64,000 nt of DNA from Paracoccus ravus (lineage in GTDB: Bacteria; Pseudomonadota; Alphaproteobacteria; Rhodobacterales; Rhodobacteraceae). Position 1 is the first letter of the stretch. The number at the start of each line of letters is the position of its first letter. Below, piece by piece: positions 26,072-36,099 of this stretch. Location of the stretch: NCBI RefSeq assembly GCF_004522175.1, contig NZ_SDEB01000001.1:62001-126000 (forward strand), read 5' to 3'. The notes beneath the pieces were generated by a model. The model was not told the DNA's origin, did not search any database, and saw only the letters and a program-made list of their open reading frames with translations. The position numbers and the translations under genes are program-made.

Positions 26072-28914
26072 CAGCGGTCTCCCTTGAACAGGCTTGGGTT
26101 GATATCCATCGGCTCGGCATTCACGGTCTCGCCCGCCTGCCGCGCGATCCGCGACAGCGAATTCAACGCCAGCATCACCGCGCCCACGACGCAAAGGAAC
26201 ACGCCAAGGTCAAAGCCCATGGCAGAGGCCAGTTCGAATTTCTCAAGACCCGGCAGTTCCACATAGCCAAAGGTCGATGTCAGGAACGGATAGCCTGCGA
26301 ACCATGCGCCAAGGCCCGTGACCGCCGCGCAGGTGACGCCCGCTCCGATCATCGCGTGATAGGGCACGCGATTGCGCTCTTGGGCCCAGCCAAAGCCAGA
26401 GGCCATGTATTGCGAGACCAATGCGATGGACACGATCAGCCCCGCGACAAAGCCGCCACCCGGTAGGTTATGGCCGCGCAGGAAGATATAGACACCGACG
26501 ACCAGCGTGATGGGCAGGATCAGGCGGGTGATGACGACCAGAAGCAGGGGATGACGCGCGCCGGCACGGCGCTCTTCATGGACCCAGTTGCGCAGGCGGC
26601 GTCCGCTTGCCCCGGCCAGAAGCGTCTCGGTCAGCGCAAAGATCGCGAGGGCCGCGATGCCCAGAACGGTGATTTCACCGAACGTGTCATAGCCGCGGAA
26701 ATCGACGAGGATCACGTTCACGACATTATGGCCGCCTCCCAGTTTGTAACTGGTCTCCAGCATGTAATTCGCGATCGAGGGCATGGCGAAATCGCTGCGC
26801 ATGACGACATAGGACAGCGCGCCGAAGCCAAGCCCCGTCAGCGTGGCGATGAAGGCGTCGAAGCCCCGCTTGCCGTCGCGGCTTTCCAGAATGGTGCGCT
26901 TGGGCAGGAAATTCAGCGCCAGCAGCAGCAGGATGACCGTCACCACCTCGACCGAGATCTGCGTCAGCGCAAGGTCGGGCGCGGAAAGATAGACGAAGCA
27001 GCCCGACACGATCAGCCCGATGATCGCCACCAGAACCAGCGCCAGCAGGCGGATGCGGTGGAACGCGACCATGCAGCCCGTCGCGACCATCAGAAGCACC
27101 CATCCGATCAGCGGGATCGGCTGGATCGGCAGCATCGGACGCACGGCACCGGCATAGTTCCCGCTCAGGAAGGCCCAGAAGCCGCAAAGGATCACCGTCA
27201 GGCAGAAAGCCGCAAAGGCCCGCGCCATCGACCCGTTGCTGAACCGTTCCGTCACCCGATGCGCCAGCTGCAGCGCGCTCAGGGTCGTGGCGTCGAAAAT
27301 GGCTTTGGCATCCGGCCGCCACAGGGCATTGCGGAGCGCAAGCAGGCGCGGATGCAGGACCAGAAGCAGGACGCCCCCCACCGTCGCCGCCAGCGACAGC
27401 AGCAAGGCAGTGTTCACGCCATGCCACAGCGCCAGATGGGGATGCGGATGGGCGCCGGTCACCGCCGCCGCCGAGGCCTCGACCAGCCAGCCGGCAAAGA
27501 ACTGCGGTGCGAGCCCGATCAGGACGACCAGAACGACAAGAAGGGCCGGGCTGAACCAGAGACCAAAATCCGGATCATGCGGCTTATGCGGGTAATCGTC
27601 ACGCTCGGGCCCGAAGAAGACATGCCAGATGAAGCGCAGCGAATAGCAGACCGAGAACACCGCCCCGATCGTCGCCATCACAGAGATCAGATGGGCATTG
27701 CCCTGCCAGACGGTATGGGTCGCCTCTTCGAGCATCATCTCTTTCGAGATGAAGCCGTTGAGCGGCGGGATCCCCGCCATGGAAAGCGCCGCGATCGTCC
27801 CGATGACGAAGGTGATCGGCATCAGCTTGCGCAAGCCGCCCAACCGCGCGATCGAGCGCGTCCCTGCCTCGTGGTCGATGATGCCTGCCGTCATGAACAA
27901 GGCGGCCTTGAATGTCGCGTGGTTGATGATGTGGAAGACGGCCGCGACGGCCGCCGCCTCGGTCCCGAAGCCGAGCAGCATGGTGATCAGGCCCAGATGC
28001 GACACGGTCGAAAAGGCCAGAAGCGATTTCAGGTCATCGCGGAACATGCCGATCAGCGCCGCAAGGACCATGGTGATCAAGCCCGTCGTCGCGACGATGT
28101 AGAACCATTCCGGCGTGCCCGAAAGCACCGGCCAAAGCCGCGCCATCAGGAACAGCCCCGCCTTGACCATGGTCGCGGAATGCAGATAGGCTGAGACGGG
28201 CGTGGGCGCCGCCATCGCGTGCGGCAACCAGAAATGGAATGGGAACTGCGCCGATTTGGTGAAAGCGCCCAGCAGGATCAAGAGCAGCGCAGGCAGGTAA
28301 AGCGGACTGGCCTGAATCGCCTCGCGCGCGTTCAGGATGTCCCCGATCTCGTAGCTGCCGACGATATGGCCCAGGATCAGCATCCCCGCAATCATCGCAA
28401 GCCCGCCAAGGCCGGTGACGGTCAGCGCCATACGCGCGCCCTGCCGACCCTCGGGCAGGTGTTTCCAATACCCGATCAAGAGGAAGGACGACAGCGAGGT
28501 CAGTTCCCAGAAAATCAGCAAAAGCAGGATATTGTCCGACAGGACGATGCCCATCATCGCACCCTGGAACAGCATCAGATAGGTGTAGAACACCCCCACC
28601 GGATCATGACGCGACAGATAGAAGCGGGCATAGGCGATGATGAGAAGCCCGATCCCCAGGATCAGGATGCCAAAGAGCAGCCCCAGCCCGTCGATGCGAA
28701 AGCTGGCATTCAGACCCAGAGACGGCAGCCAGTCGAACCGCGCGGTCACGACCTCGCCCGCCATCACCTCGGGAATATGCAGGCACAGGCCCAACAAGGC
28801 GACGAATGTGGCCGCCGCACAAGACATCGCCGCCACGTCCCGCCCCGATCGGATCAAGAGGCCCGGCAAGAGGGCCCCGACAAAGGGAAGGGCGGCAATA
28901 AGTGCAGGCGACAT
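26071..28914 (-). CDS. phaAB: Fused Mrp antiporter subunits A and B (PhaAB)
   Basis: 947-aa membrane protein that joins MnhA (NuoL-like, about 1-640, with HSATMVKAGLFLMARLWP and EATHTVWQG), an MbhD/MbhE-like stretch (about 640-740) and MnhB (about 785-947, with LRGHNLPGGGFVAGL). Fused A and B define the group-2 Pha type found in Sinorhizobium and other alphaproteobacteria. The ATG at 28914 is preceded by GGAGGACCC. Role: Na+ or K+ export in exchange for protons, giving pH and salt tolerance. It is the first gene of a six-gene operon. Confidence 0.94.
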   Translation of the reverse strand: MSPALIAALPFVGALLPGLLIRSGRDVAAMSCAAATFVALLGLCLHIPEVMAGEVVTARFDWLPSLGLNASFRIDGLGLLFGILILGIGLLIIAYARFYLSRHDPVGVFYTYLMLFQGAMMGIVLSDNILLLLIFWELTSLSSFLLIGYWKHLPEGRQGARMALTVTGLGGLAMIAGMLILGHIVGSYEIGDILNAREAIQASPLYLPALLLILLGAFTKSAQFPFHFWLPHAMAAPTPVSAYLHSATMVKAGLFLMARLWPVLSGTPEWFYIVATTGLITMVLAALIGMFRDDLKSLLAFSTVSHLGLITMLLGFGTEAAAVAAVFHIINHATFKAALFMTAGIIDHEAGTRSIARLGGLRKLMPITFVIGTIAALSMAGIPPLNGFISKEMMLEEATHTVWQGNAHLISVMATIGAVFSVCYSLRFIWHVFFGPERDDYPHKPHDPDFGLWFSPALLVVLVVLIGLAPQFFAGWLVEASAAAVTGAHPHPHLALWHGVNTALLLSLAATVGGVLLLVLHPRLLALRNALWRPDAKAIFDATTLSALQLAHRVTERFSNGSMARAFAAFCLTVILCGFWAFLSGNYAGAVRPMLPIQPIPLIGWVLLMVATGCMVAFHRIRLLALVLVAIIGLIVSGCFVYLSAPDLALTQISVEVVTVILLLLALNFLPKRTILESRDGKRGFDAFIATLTGLGFGALSYVVMRSDFAMPSIANYMLETSYKLGGGHNVVNVILVDFRGYDTFGEITVLGIAALAIFALTETLLAGASGRRLRNWVHEERRAGARHPLLLVVITRLILPITLVVGVYIFLRGHNLPGGGFVAGLIVSIALVSQYMASGFGWAQERNRVPYHAMIGAGVTCAAVTGLGAWFAGYPFLTSTFGYVELPGLEKFELASAMGFDLGVFLCVVGAVMLALNSLSRIARQAGETVNAEPMDINPSLFKGDR

Positions 28915-28938
28915 GGGTCCTCCGTCCAATGGCGCCTC

Positions 28939-28967
28939 TATCTCCCGACACAGGCCTTGCTTGTCAA
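28939..28967 (-). promoter_or_regulatory. Candidate promoter of the pha (Mrp) operon
   Basis: Reading leftward, a perfect TTGACA (28967-28962), a 17-bp spacer and a weak GAGATA -10 (28944-28939) lie 25 bp before the phaAB ATG. The -35 is convincing; the -10 is poor. Confidence 0.3.
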
Positions 28968-28994
28968 CCCAAGCCACGTTTGACGCTAGGAGAT

Positions 28995-29009
28995 GTTCTC
29001 CTTTCGTGC
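28995..29009 (+). promoter_or_regulatory. Candidate LexA (SOS) box upstream of ruvC
   Basis: GTTC-N7-GTGC, one mismatch from the alphaproteobacterial LexA consensus GTTC-N7-GTTC, ends 28 bp before the ruvC ATG. It partly overlaps a 15-bp palindrome AGGAGA-TGT-TCTCCT (28988-29002). ruvCAB belongs to the SOS regulon in several alphaproteobacteria. Confidence 0.5.
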
Positions 29010-29036
29010 TAACCAACGAAAAAATTTGAGGCAGGC

Positions 29037-29531
29037 ATGAAGATCATCGGGATAGACCCCGGCTTGAGGAACATGGGTTGGGGGATCATTTCCGTCGATG
29101 GTCCTCGCCTTCGCCATGTCGCGAATGGCATCATCCATTCCGATGGCGGCGATCTGGGCCCGCGGCTGGCCGTGCTGTACCGGGGGCTTTGCGCGGTGAT
29201 TTCGCTTCATGCCCCGCAGGCGGCGGCGGTCGAGCAGACCTTTGTCAACAAGGACGCGGTCGGCACCCTGAAACTGGGACAGGCGCGCGGCATCGCGCTG
29301 CTTGCCCCGGCCGAGGCCGGGCTTGAGATCGGCGAATATGCCCCGAATGCGGTCAAGAAATCCGTCGTCGGCGTCGGCCATGCCGCCAAGGAGCAGATCC
29401 AGCACATGGTCCGTTTCATGCTGCCGGGCGTCGAGTTCGAGGGCCCCGACGCCGCCGACGCGTTGGCCGTGGCGATCTGCCACGCCCATCACTTGCAGGG
29501 CCGCGCCCTGCGCATCAAGATTAAGGCATGA
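29037..29531 (+). CDS. ruvC: Holliday junction resolvase RuvC
   Basis: 164-aa endodeoxyribonuclease that cuts Holliday junctions symmetrically. The acidic catalytic residues are visible in [14 protein letters not shown] (Asp7), [14 protein letters not shown] (Glu) and [17 protein letters not shown] (two Asp). It is the first gene of the ruvC-ruvA-htpX-ruvB-thioesterase run, with ruvA beginning 10 bp later. A probable LexA box precedes it. Confidence 0.97.
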   Translation: MKIIGIDPGLRNMGWGIISVDGPRLRHVANGIIHSDGGDLGPRLAVLYRGLCAVISLHAPQAAAVEQTFVNKDAVGTLKLGQARGIALLAPAEAGLEIGEYAPNAVKKSVVGVGHAAKEQIQHMVRFMLPGVEFEGPDAADALAVAICHAHHLQGRALRIKIKA

Positions 29532-29541
29532 GGGAAAGCGC

Positions 29542-30213
29542 ATGATCGGACGTATTGCGGGCATCATCCTGCACCGGGCACAGGACCATGTCCTGATCGA
29601 CGTGCGTGGCGTGGGCTATATCGTCCATGTCAGCGAACGCACCGCCGCAAGCCTGCCGCCCGCCGGTCAGGCCACCGCGCTCTATACCGAACTTCTGGTG
29701 CGCGAGGATCTCTTGCAGCTTTTCGGCTTTCCGAGCCTTCTTGAAAAGGAATGGCACCGGCTGCTGACCTCGGTCCAGGGGGTCGGGGCCAAGGTGTCGC
29801 TTGCGATCCTCGGCACGCTCTCGGCCGAAGGCCTGTCGCGCGCCTTGGCGCTTGGCGACTGGTCGGCGCTGCGAAAAGCCCCGGGCGTCGGGCCGAAGCT
29901 CGCGCAGCGCATCACCATGGAACTCAAGGACAAGGCCCCGGCGATCATGGCGCTTGGCGGCAGTCTGACCGTCGATCCCGGCCCCCTGCCCCAGGCCGAT
30001 GCGGTGATCGAGACCCCGGCGACATCCGCCCCCACCCCGCGCATCGACACCAGCGCGCAGGCGACGGCGGACGCGCTGTCGGCTTTGTCGAATCTGGGCT
30101 ATGCTCCGTCCGAGGCCGCCGGTGCCGTGGCCGAGGCCTCGGCCCAAGAACCGGGCGCGGGCACCTCGGCCCTGATCCGCGCGGCGCTCAGGCTCTTGGC
30201 CCCCAAGGAGTGA
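29542..30213 (+). CDS. ruvA: Holliday junction branch migration protein RuvA
   Basis: 223-aa subunit that grips the four-way junction and loads RuvB. It has an N-terminal OB fold ([12 protein letters not shown], about 1-62), helix-hairpin-helix DNA-binding motifs ([13 protein letters not shown] and [18 protein letters not shown]) and a C-terminal RuvB-binding domain (about 165-223). The start is fixed by the family N-terminus MIGxIxG. It is followed after 8 bp by htpX rather than ruvB. Confidence 0.96.
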   Translation: MIGRIAGIILHRAQDHVLIDVRGVGYIVHVSERTAASLPPAGQATALYTELLVREDLLQLFGFPSLLEKEWHRLLTSVQGVGAKVSLAILGTLSAEGLSRALALGDWSALRKAPGVGPKLAQRITMELKDKAPAIMALGGSLTVDPGPLPQADAVIETPATSAPTPRIDTSAQATADALSALSNLGYAPSEAAGAVAEASAQEPGAGTSALIRAALRLLAPKE

Positions 30214-30221
30214 GGCAGACG

Positions 30222-31136
30222 ATGTCCGGAAACCTGCGCACCTTTGTCCTGATGGCCGCCATGACCGCGCTGGTCATGGCGATGGGCTACCTGGTCGGCG
30301 GGAGAGGCGGCGCGGTTTTCGCGCTGATCTTCGCGGGCGCAGGCAATCTCTGGGCGTGGTGGAACAGCGACAAGGCGGTGCTGCGCCAGCAGGGCGCGAT
30401 GCTGGTCAGCCGGCAGGACGCACCCGAACTGGTCGAAATGGTCGCCGCGCTCGCGCAGCGCGCCGGCCTGCCCATGCCCAAGGTCTATGTCCTCGCCACC
30501 GAACAGCCGAATGCCTTTGCCACCGGCCGCAACCCGGAGAACGCCGCCGTGGCGGTGACGCAGGGCATCATGCGCGTGCTTTCCCGCGACGAGCTTGCGG
30601 GCGTGATCGCGCATGAGCTTGCCCATATCAAGCATCGCGATACGCTCATCATGACCGTCACCGCGACCATGGCGGGCGCAATTGCCATGCTGGGCAACAT
30701 GCTGATGTTCTCCAGCATGTTCGGGGGGCGTGACGATCAGCGCGGCGGCGGGCTGGCCGGCATTCTCGCGATGATCTTCGCGCCGATGGCGGCGGGGCTG
30801 GTGCAGATGGCGATTTCGCGCAGCCGCGAATATGAGGCCGATCGCATCGGCGCAGAGATCTGTGGTCAGCCCATGGCGCTGGCGGGCGCATTGGCCAAGA
30901 TTTCCCGCGCCGCCGGGCAGATCGTGAATATCCCGGCCGAAAAGAACCCGGCCGCCGCGAGCATGTTCATCATCAATCCGCTTCATGCCCTGCGCATGGA
31001 CAGGCTTTTCGCAACCCATCCCGCGACCGAAGAGCGCATCGCGCGGCTTCAGGCCATGGCCGGACGGGGCGGCTACAGCCATTCGCGCATCCCCTCGGCA
31101 GGCGGTCGCGACGGCGGACCCTGGGGCGGGAAATGA
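30222..31136 (+). CDS. htpX: HtpX-family membrane zinc metalloprotease
   Basis: 304-aa M48 peptidase. It has two N-terminal membrane segments (about 8-25 and 28-45), the zinc motif HELAH at about 131-135 within [14 protein letters not shown], another hydrophobic region (about 145-200) and the third zinc ligand in [13 protein letters not shown]. In E. coli it helps FtsH degrade damaged membrane proteins. It sits between ruvA and ruvB and overlaps ruvB by 4 bp (ATGA), so it is locked into the ruv transcript. ftsH itself lies 1.7 kb away. Confidence 0.94.
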   Translation: MSGNLRTFVLMAAMTALVMAMGYLVGGRGGAVFALIFAGAGNLWAWWNSDKAVLRQQGAMLVSRQDAPELVEMVAALAQRAGLPMPKVYVLATEQPNAFATGRNPENAAVAVTQGIMRVLSRDELAGVIAHELAHIKHRDTLIMTVTATMAGAIAMLGNMLMFSSMFGGRDDQRGGGLAGILAMIFAPMAAGLVQMAISRSREYEADRIGAEICGQPMALAGALAKISRAAGQIVNIPAEKNPAAASMFIINPLHALRMDRLFATHPATEERIARLQAMAGRGGYSHSRIPSAGGRDGGPWGGK

Positions 31137-32158
31137 TCGATCCCGATCCCATGCTGCGCCCAGAGCCGCTCGAGAGCGACAGCGAGGACCGCGCCCTGCG
31201 CCCGCAGATGCTTGAGGATTTCGTGGGTCAGGCCGAGGCCCGCGCCAATCTCCGCGTCTTTATCGAAAGCGCCAAGATGCGCGGCAAGGCAATGGATCAC
31301 ACCTTGTTTCACGGGCCTCCGGGCCTTGGTAAAACCACGCTGGCGCAGATCATGTCGCGGGAACTGGGCGTCAACTTCAAGATGACCTCGGGGCCGGTTC
31401 TGGCGCGGGCGGGCGACCTTGCGGCGATCCTGACCAATCTGGAAGCCCGCGACGTGCTGTTCATCGACGAGATCCACCGCATGAATCCGGCGGTCGAAGA
31501 AGTGCTCTATCCGGCGATGGAAGATTTCGAACTGGACCTCGTGATCGGCGAAGGCCCCGCCGCGCGCACCGTCCGGATCGAGTTGCAGCCCTTTACCCTT
31601 GTCGGCGCGACCACCCGTCTGGGCCTGCTGACGACACCCTTGCGCGACCGGTTCGGAATCCCGACCCGGCTGCAATTCTACACGATCGACGAGCTTGACC
31701 TGATCGTGACGCGCGGCGCGCGACTCATGGGCATTCCCTCGGACCCCGCCGGCACGCGCGAGATCGCGAAACGTGCGCGCGGCACACCCCGGATCGCGGG
31801 CCGCCTCTTGCGCCGCGTGATCGACTTTGCGCTGGTCGAGGGGAACGGGACCCTGACCCGTGAGATCGCCGATAATGCCCTGACCCGGCTGGGGGTGGAC
31901 CATATCGGCCTCGACAGCGCGGACCGGCGCTACCTGACGCTGATGGCCGAGCATTACGGCGGCGGGCCGGTGGGGGTCGAAACGCTTTCCGCCGCGCTCT
32001 CGGAAAGCCGCGACGCCATCGAGGAAGTGATCGAGCCCTATCTGATGCAGCAGGGCCTTGTCAGCCGAACCCCGCGTGGCCGGATGTTGGCGCGCCTTGG
32101 CTGGCGGCATCTGGGATTGGACGTGCCGCGCATTCAGGACAGCCTATTCGATGACTGA
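31133..32158 (+). CDS. ruvB: Holliday junction helicase RuvB
   Basis: 341-aa AAA+ motor of the branch-migration complex. It has Walker [15 protein letters not shown], Walker [13 protein letters not shown], sensor [18 protein letters not shown] and the C-terminal winged helix ending in [15 protein letters not shown]. It overlaps htpX by 4 bp and the thioesterase gene by 8 bp. Confidence 0.97.
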   Translation: MIDPDPMLRPEPLESDSEDRALRPQMLEDFVGQAEARANLRVFIESAKMRGKAMDHTLFHGPPGLGKTTLAQIMSRELGVNFKMTSGPVLARAGDLAAILTNLEARDVLFIDEIHRMNPAVEEVLYPAMEDFELDLVIGEGPAARTVRIELQPFTLVGATTRLGLLTTPLRDRFGIPTRLQFYTIDELDLIVTRGARLMGIPSDPAGTREIAKRARGTPRIAGRLLRRVIDFALVEGNGTLTREIADNALTRLGVDHIGLDSADRRYLTLMAEHYGGGPVGVETLSAALSESRDAIEEVIEPYLMQQGLVSRTPRGRMLARLGWRHLGLDVPRIQDSLFDD

Positions 32159-32561
32159 GCTCGAGGCGCGCATCCGCGCGAGTTTCGACCGCCAGACCAT
32201 GATGAAAACGCTTGGCGCGACCCTGACCGCGATCGCGCCGGGCCAGATCGGAATCTCGGCCCCGATCCTGCCCGGCTCGCTCCAGCAGCATGGCGCGGGT
32301 CATGCCGGGCTGGCCTTCAGCATCGGGGATTCGGCGGCCGGCTATGCCGCGCTGAGCGTGATGCCCGAGGAGGCCGAGGTGATGACGGTCGAAATGAAGA
32401 TCAACCTCATGTCCCCTGCGACGGGCGAACTTCTGCTGGCCGAGGGGCGGGTGATCCGGCCGGGGCGGCGCATTCTGGTGGTGGCGGCGGATGTCTGGGC
32501 GATCACCGGCGATACGCGCAAGCATGTCGCCATGCTGCAAGGGACCATGATCCCGGTCTGA
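32151..32561 (+). CDS. PaaI-family hotdog thioesterase
   Basis: 136-aa single-domain hotdog protein. [25 protein letters not shown] and [17 protein letters not shown] match the PaaI/YdiI acyl-CoA thioesterase group (about 30-125). The start overlaps the ruvB stop by 8 bp (ATGACTGA). Its substrate is unknown. A different hotdog protein, YbgC (41.6 kb), accompanies tolQ, so the two should not be confused. Confidence 0.9.
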   Translation: MTELEARIRASFDRQTMMKTLGATLTAIAPGQIGISAPILPGSLQQHGAGHAGLAFSIGDSAAGYAALSVMPEEAEVMTVEMKINLMSPATGELLLAEGRVIRPGRRILVVAADVWAITGDTRKHVAMLQGTMIPV

Positions 32562-32720
32562 CCGGACCGATGCCAATCCCAACCCTTTCGGACGAGTAGT
32601 TGCCGGTCTGCCACGCGCTCTGCCGCGAACCTCAAGCGGGGAACCTTGCTATCCCGCGGGGTGTTTTCCTGAGACAGGGCGGGATTGGCTCACGCCAGCC
32701 CGCATACAAAGGAGAGACCG

Positions 32721-32801
32721 ATGAAGATCGCCAGTTTCGTCATCAATGTCGGTTTCGGCGTTGGCCTTGCGATGGGAGCCGTCGCGCTTCTTCTCCTCTG
32801 A
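32721..32801 (+). CDS. 26-residue hydrophobic small protein
   Basis: A very short frame: ATG at 32721, preceded at ideal spacing by AAAGGAGAG, 26 codons, then TGA. The peptide starts MKIASFVINVGFGVG and ends MGAVALLLL; it is a single predicted membrane helix with one N-terminal Lys. It lies alone between the thioesterase gene and the ftsH terminator, with about 160 bp of its own upstream sequence. Codon use looks like the neighbours. I do not recognise it. The strong ribosome site and isolated position argue that it is translated. Confidence 0.55.
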   Translation: MKIASFVINVGFGVGLAMGAVALLLL

Positions 32802-32822
32802 TAAAGCCTATCGACAGTAAAA

Positions 32823-32847
32823 GACCCCCGGCCAACGGCCGGGGGTC
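32823..32847 (-). terminator. Intrinsic terminator of ftsH
   Basis: A perfect 11-bp stem GACCCCCGGCC / GGCCGGGGGTC with a 3-nt loop. On the leftward transcript it is followed by TTTTACTG, so it ends the ftsH message 25 bp past its stop. It may also slow rightward transcripts from the 26-aa gene. Confidence 0.88.
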
Positions 32848-32871
32848 ATTCATTTGATCGGGTTACGCGCC

Positions 32872-34782
32872 TTAGCCCTGCGGGGCAGGCTCTGCCGCCG
32901 GGGACGTGGCGGCGCCCGCGCGGGGGATCGAGGTCACCGAGGGGATCGACGAGCCCGGCGTGCCGTCATCGCCACCCAGCTGCTCGCCACGGATGATCTT
33001 GCCGATATCCTCGCCCGTCAGGGTCTCATATTCCAGAAGGCCCTTGGCGAGACGTTCGAATTCCTCGGTCTTTTCCGACAGGATGCGATAGGCGTCCTGA
33101 TAGCCCTGTTCGATCAGGTCATGGACCTCTTGTTCGATCAGCTCCTTGGTCGCCGCCGAGACCGAGAAGCCGCCGGTATTGCCGGAATAACCCTCATGCG
33201 CCTCGGCATAGTCGATATTGCCGACCTTGTCCGACATGCCCCAGCGCATCACCATCGCGCGGGCCAGTTGGCTCGCCTGCTGGATATCACCGGCGGGACC
33301 GTTCGAGACGCCCTCTTCGCCGTATTTGATGATCTCGGCTGCCTTGCCCGCCATGGTCATCGCGAGCTTCTGCTTGGCCTCGTCCTTATGGTAGTTCAGC
33401 CGGTCCATCTCGGGCAGCGAGACGACCATGCCAAGCGCGCCGCCACGCGGGATGATCGTGGCCTTATAGACCGGGTCGCATTTCGGAAGGCTCAGGCCGA
33501 CAATGGCGTGACCGGCCTCGTGATAGGCGGTCTTTTCCTTCTGCTCGGGAGTCAGCACCATCGAGCGGCGCTCGACGCCGAGCATGACCTTGTCCTTGGC
33601 ATTCTCGAAATCTTCCATCGCGACGAAGCGGCGGCCCAGACGCGCGGCCATAAGTGCAGCCTCGTTCACGAGGTTCATCAGATCCGCACCTGAGAAGCCC
33701 GGAGTGCCGCGCGCGATGATGCGCAGATCGACATCGGGGCCGACCGGAACCTTGCGGGCATGGACGGACAGAATCTTTTCGCGGCCCTTGATATCGGGGT
33801 TCGGCACATAGATCTGCCGGTCGAAGCGGCCCGGACGCAGCAGCGCGGGGTCCAGCACGTCCTTGCGGTTGGTCGCGGCGATGATGATGACACCTTCATT
33901 GGCATCGAAGCCGTCCATCTCGACCAGAAGCTGGTTCAGGGTCTGCTCGCGCTCATCGTTGCCGCCGCCGATGCCGACGCCACGGGCGCGGCCCACGGCG
34001 TCGATCTCGTCGATGAAGACGATGCAGGGGGCGGATTTCTTCGCCTGCTCGAACATGTCGCGGACGCGGCTCGCACCGACGCCGACGAACATCTCGACGA
34101 AGTCCGAACCCGAGATGGTGAAGAAGGGCACGCCCGCCTCGCCAGCAATAGCGCGGGCAAGCAGCGTCTTACCGGTACCGGGCGGGCCTACCAGCAGCGC
34201 GCCTTTCGGGATCTTGCCGCCGAGGCGCGAGAATTTCTGCGGATTGCGCAGGAATTCGACGATCTCTTCCAGTTCTTCCTTGGCCTCGTCGATGCCCGCG
34301 ACATCGTCAAAGGTCACCCGGCCATGCTTTTCAGTCAGCAGCTTCGCCCGCGATTTGCCAAAGCCCATCGCGCCGCCTTTGCCGCCGCCCTGCATGCGGT
34401 TCATGAAGAAAATCCAGACCCCGATGAGCAAGAGGAACGGCAGCCAGACGCCCAGAAGCGACATGAAGCCGGATTGCTGCTGGCGTTCGACGCGGACCTC
34501 GACACCTTTGCCGATCAGGCGGTCGGCGATTTCCTCGCCCTGCGGGCGGACGGTCGAATAGGTTTTTCCATCCTTACCGGTGATGCCGATGGTTTCGCCG
34601 TCAATCGTGACAGCAGAGACCTGATCCTCATCGACCCTCTGGATAAAGTCAGAATAGCTGATCTGGCGGCTGTTCATCTGCGACGAACCGTCGCTGAACA
34701 GGTTGAACAGCGCCAAAATCATCAGGAACAGCACCACCCAGAAGGCGATATTGCGCGCGTTGCCCAAAGGCAGATCCTCCAA
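32872..34782 (-). CDS. ftsH: ATP-dependent zinc metalloprotease FtsH
   Basis: 636-aa membrane-anchored AAA+ protease. Two membrane helices (about 10-28 and 107-127) flank a periplasmic domain. The AAA module has [17 protein letters not shown] (about 192-208), [11 protein letters not shown] and [22 protein letters not shown]. The zinc site is HEAGH at about 420-424. It degrades membrane and regulatory proteins. It ends the leftward tol-tilS block, 45 bp after tilS. Confidence 0.97.
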   Translation of the reverse strand: MEDLPLGNARNIAFWVVLFLMILALFNLFSDGSSQMNSRQISYSDFIQRVDEDQVSAVTIDGETIGITGKDGKTYSTVRPQGEEIADRLIGKGVEVRVERQQQSGFMSLLGVWLPFLLLIGVWIFFMNRMQGGGKGGAMGFGKSRAKLLTEKHGRVTFDDVAGIDEAKEELEEIVEFLRNPQKFSRLGGKIPKGALLVGPPGTGKTLLARAIAGEAGVPFFTISGSDFVEMFVGVGASRVRDMFEQAKKSAPCIVFIDEIDAVGRARGVGIGGGNDEREQTLNQLLVEMDGFDANEGVIIIAATNRKDVLDPALLRPGRFDRQIYVPNPDIKGREKILSVHARKVPVGPDVDLRIIARGTPGFSGADLMNLVNEAALMAARLGRRFVAMEDFENAKDKVMLGVERRSMVLTPEQKEKTAYHEAGHAIVGLSLPKCDPVYKATIIPRGGALGMVVSLPEMDRLNYHKDEAKQKLAMTMAGKAAEIIKYGEEGVSNGPAGDIQQASQLARAMVMRWGMSDKVGNIDYAEAHEGYSGNTGGFSVSAATKELIEQEVHDLIEQGYQDAYRILSEKTEEFERLAKGLLEYETLTGEDIGKIIRGEQLGGDDGTPGSSIPSVTSIPRAGAATSPAAEPAPQG

Positions 34783-34827
34783 GGGTAGACAGGCTTTGGC
34801 CTGAAAATAGGGATTCCGGCGTCAGGT

Positions 34828-36099
34828 TCAATGAGTATAGAGCAAAGCAATGAACTGAGAGAGCCCGCGCAGCGGGATTGCGCTGTAATCCGGATGCGGT
34901 TTGAGAGCGGGCGCGGCCAGGATTTCGCCGTCCTGCCAGATGCCGGGGCTGGCCGCAGCCTCGTCGCGCAGCATCCCCGAGGCGCGCCAGTTCAGCCCCG
35001 GCAACGGCTCATGCCCCAGGGCGCGAACCTCTTGACCCGGCAGCAAGCCCTTGATCAGCCAGCGCCCATCCCAGATTTCCTGCCCCGACAGGCTGCAGGC
35101 CCGCGCCGCCGCGACAGGCTCACGATAAAGCTGCAACCACTCGCCGCGGGGCTCGACGATGACACCCTCCAGCGTCAGACGCGGAGCGGTATTGAGCGCG
35201 GAAATGGCATTGAGCAGCGTTTCGCGTCGTGGCGGGTAATCGGCCCCGGTGACGAAGCGCAGCCCTGCGACAAGAAGTCGCCGACGGATCTCCAGCGGGG
35301 CGCGGCGGAAGGCGGTCCAAGGCAGCTTCAGCGTGCCCTGCTGCGCCGTGGCCCCTTCGGCGGTCAGCGCGGCGAAATCCTGCAGCGCGTCGCGCGCCTG
35401 CGCCATATTCGCAGCTGATTGGGCCAACTGGCGCGCCGGCAGGTTCAGCCCGGCCAATGCCTTGCGGATGCGGACGCGGTCGTAATCCTCGTTCTCGTTG
35501 GAGGGATCATCAATCCAGCCGATGCCGCGGCCGGTCATCCATTCCCGAAGGTCCCCGCGCGAAACGCCCAGCATGGGCCTGATCCAGCGCATGCCAAAGG
35601 CGATCCGGCTCTCGGCCATGGCGGCCAGCCCGTCGACGCCCGACCCGCGCGCCAGGCGCATCAGCAGGGTCTCGGCCTGATCGTCCAGCGTATGGCCCAG
35701 CAGGACCGCATCCAGCCGGTTGCGCTCGGCCCATCCCGACAAGAGCCGCAGCCGGGCATCCCGCGCCGCGGCCATCAGGTTTCCGGCCTCGTTGTCCCGC
35801 TGCCAGAGCAATGTCGCATGGGGAATGGAAAGGGCCGTGGCGGCGCGATGCGCCTGTCTCGCCTCATCGGCGGATTCGGGTCGCAATCCGTGATCGACGG
35901 TTGCGGCCATCAGCAGCCGCCCCTGCGCCCAGCCCCGCGCCAGATGCATCAGCGCCATCGAATCCCCGCCCCCCGACAGGGCAATGCCCAGCCGGGGCAG
36001 ATCGCCGGACAGTCGGGTCAGTGCGGCGCCGACCTGTCGCGCGACGGGATCATGTTCCGGGATGTCGTCTCTTTGCCCCGCTACGGGATCATTGCCCAT
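34828..36099 (-). CDS. tilS: tRNA(Ile)-lysidine synthase
   Basis: 423-aa enzyme that changes C34 of the AUA-reading tRNA-Ile to lysidine. It has a PP-loop SGGGDSMALMH at about 42-52, TVDHGLRPES, and LGHTLDDQAETLLMRLARGSG with WIDDPSNENEDYDRVRIR, all typical of TilS. The ATG at 36099 overlaps the cpoB stop by 11 bp; a TTG at 36105 is possible. It is the usual neighbour of cpoB and ftsH in this family. Confidence 0.94.
   Translation of the reverse strand: MGNDPVAGQRDDIPEHDPVARQVGAALTRLSGDLPRLGIALSGGGDSMALMHLARGWAQGRLLMAATVDHGLRPESADEARQAHRAATALSIPHATLLWQRDNEAGNLMAAARDARLRLLSGWAERNRLDAVLLGHTLDDQAETLLMRLARGSGVDGLAAMAESRIAFGMRWIRPMLGVSRGDLREWMTGRGIGWIDDPSNENEDYDRVRIRKALAGLNLPARQLAQSAANMAQARDALQDFAALTAEGATAQQGTLKLPWTAFRRAPLEIRRRLLVAGLRFVTGADYPPRRETLLNAISALNTAPRLTLEGVIVEPRGEWLQLYREPVAAARACSLSGQEIWDGRWLIKGLLPGQEVRALGHEPLPGLNWRASGMLRDEAAASPGIWQDGEILAAPALKPHPDYSAIPLRGLSQFIALLYTH

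Noticed and set aside
26470..28194. 574-codon open frame on the + strand
   Set aside because: Antisense shadow of phaAB, with very biased Gln/Arg/Asp/His composition; the opposite strand encodes a complete Mrp subunit.
30222..31136. htpX as a recent foreign insertion splitting ruvA from ruvB
   Set aside because: Composition matches the neighbours, the junctions are tight (8-bp gap, 4-bp overlap) and no repeats or transposase remains are present, so it is a settled arrangement.
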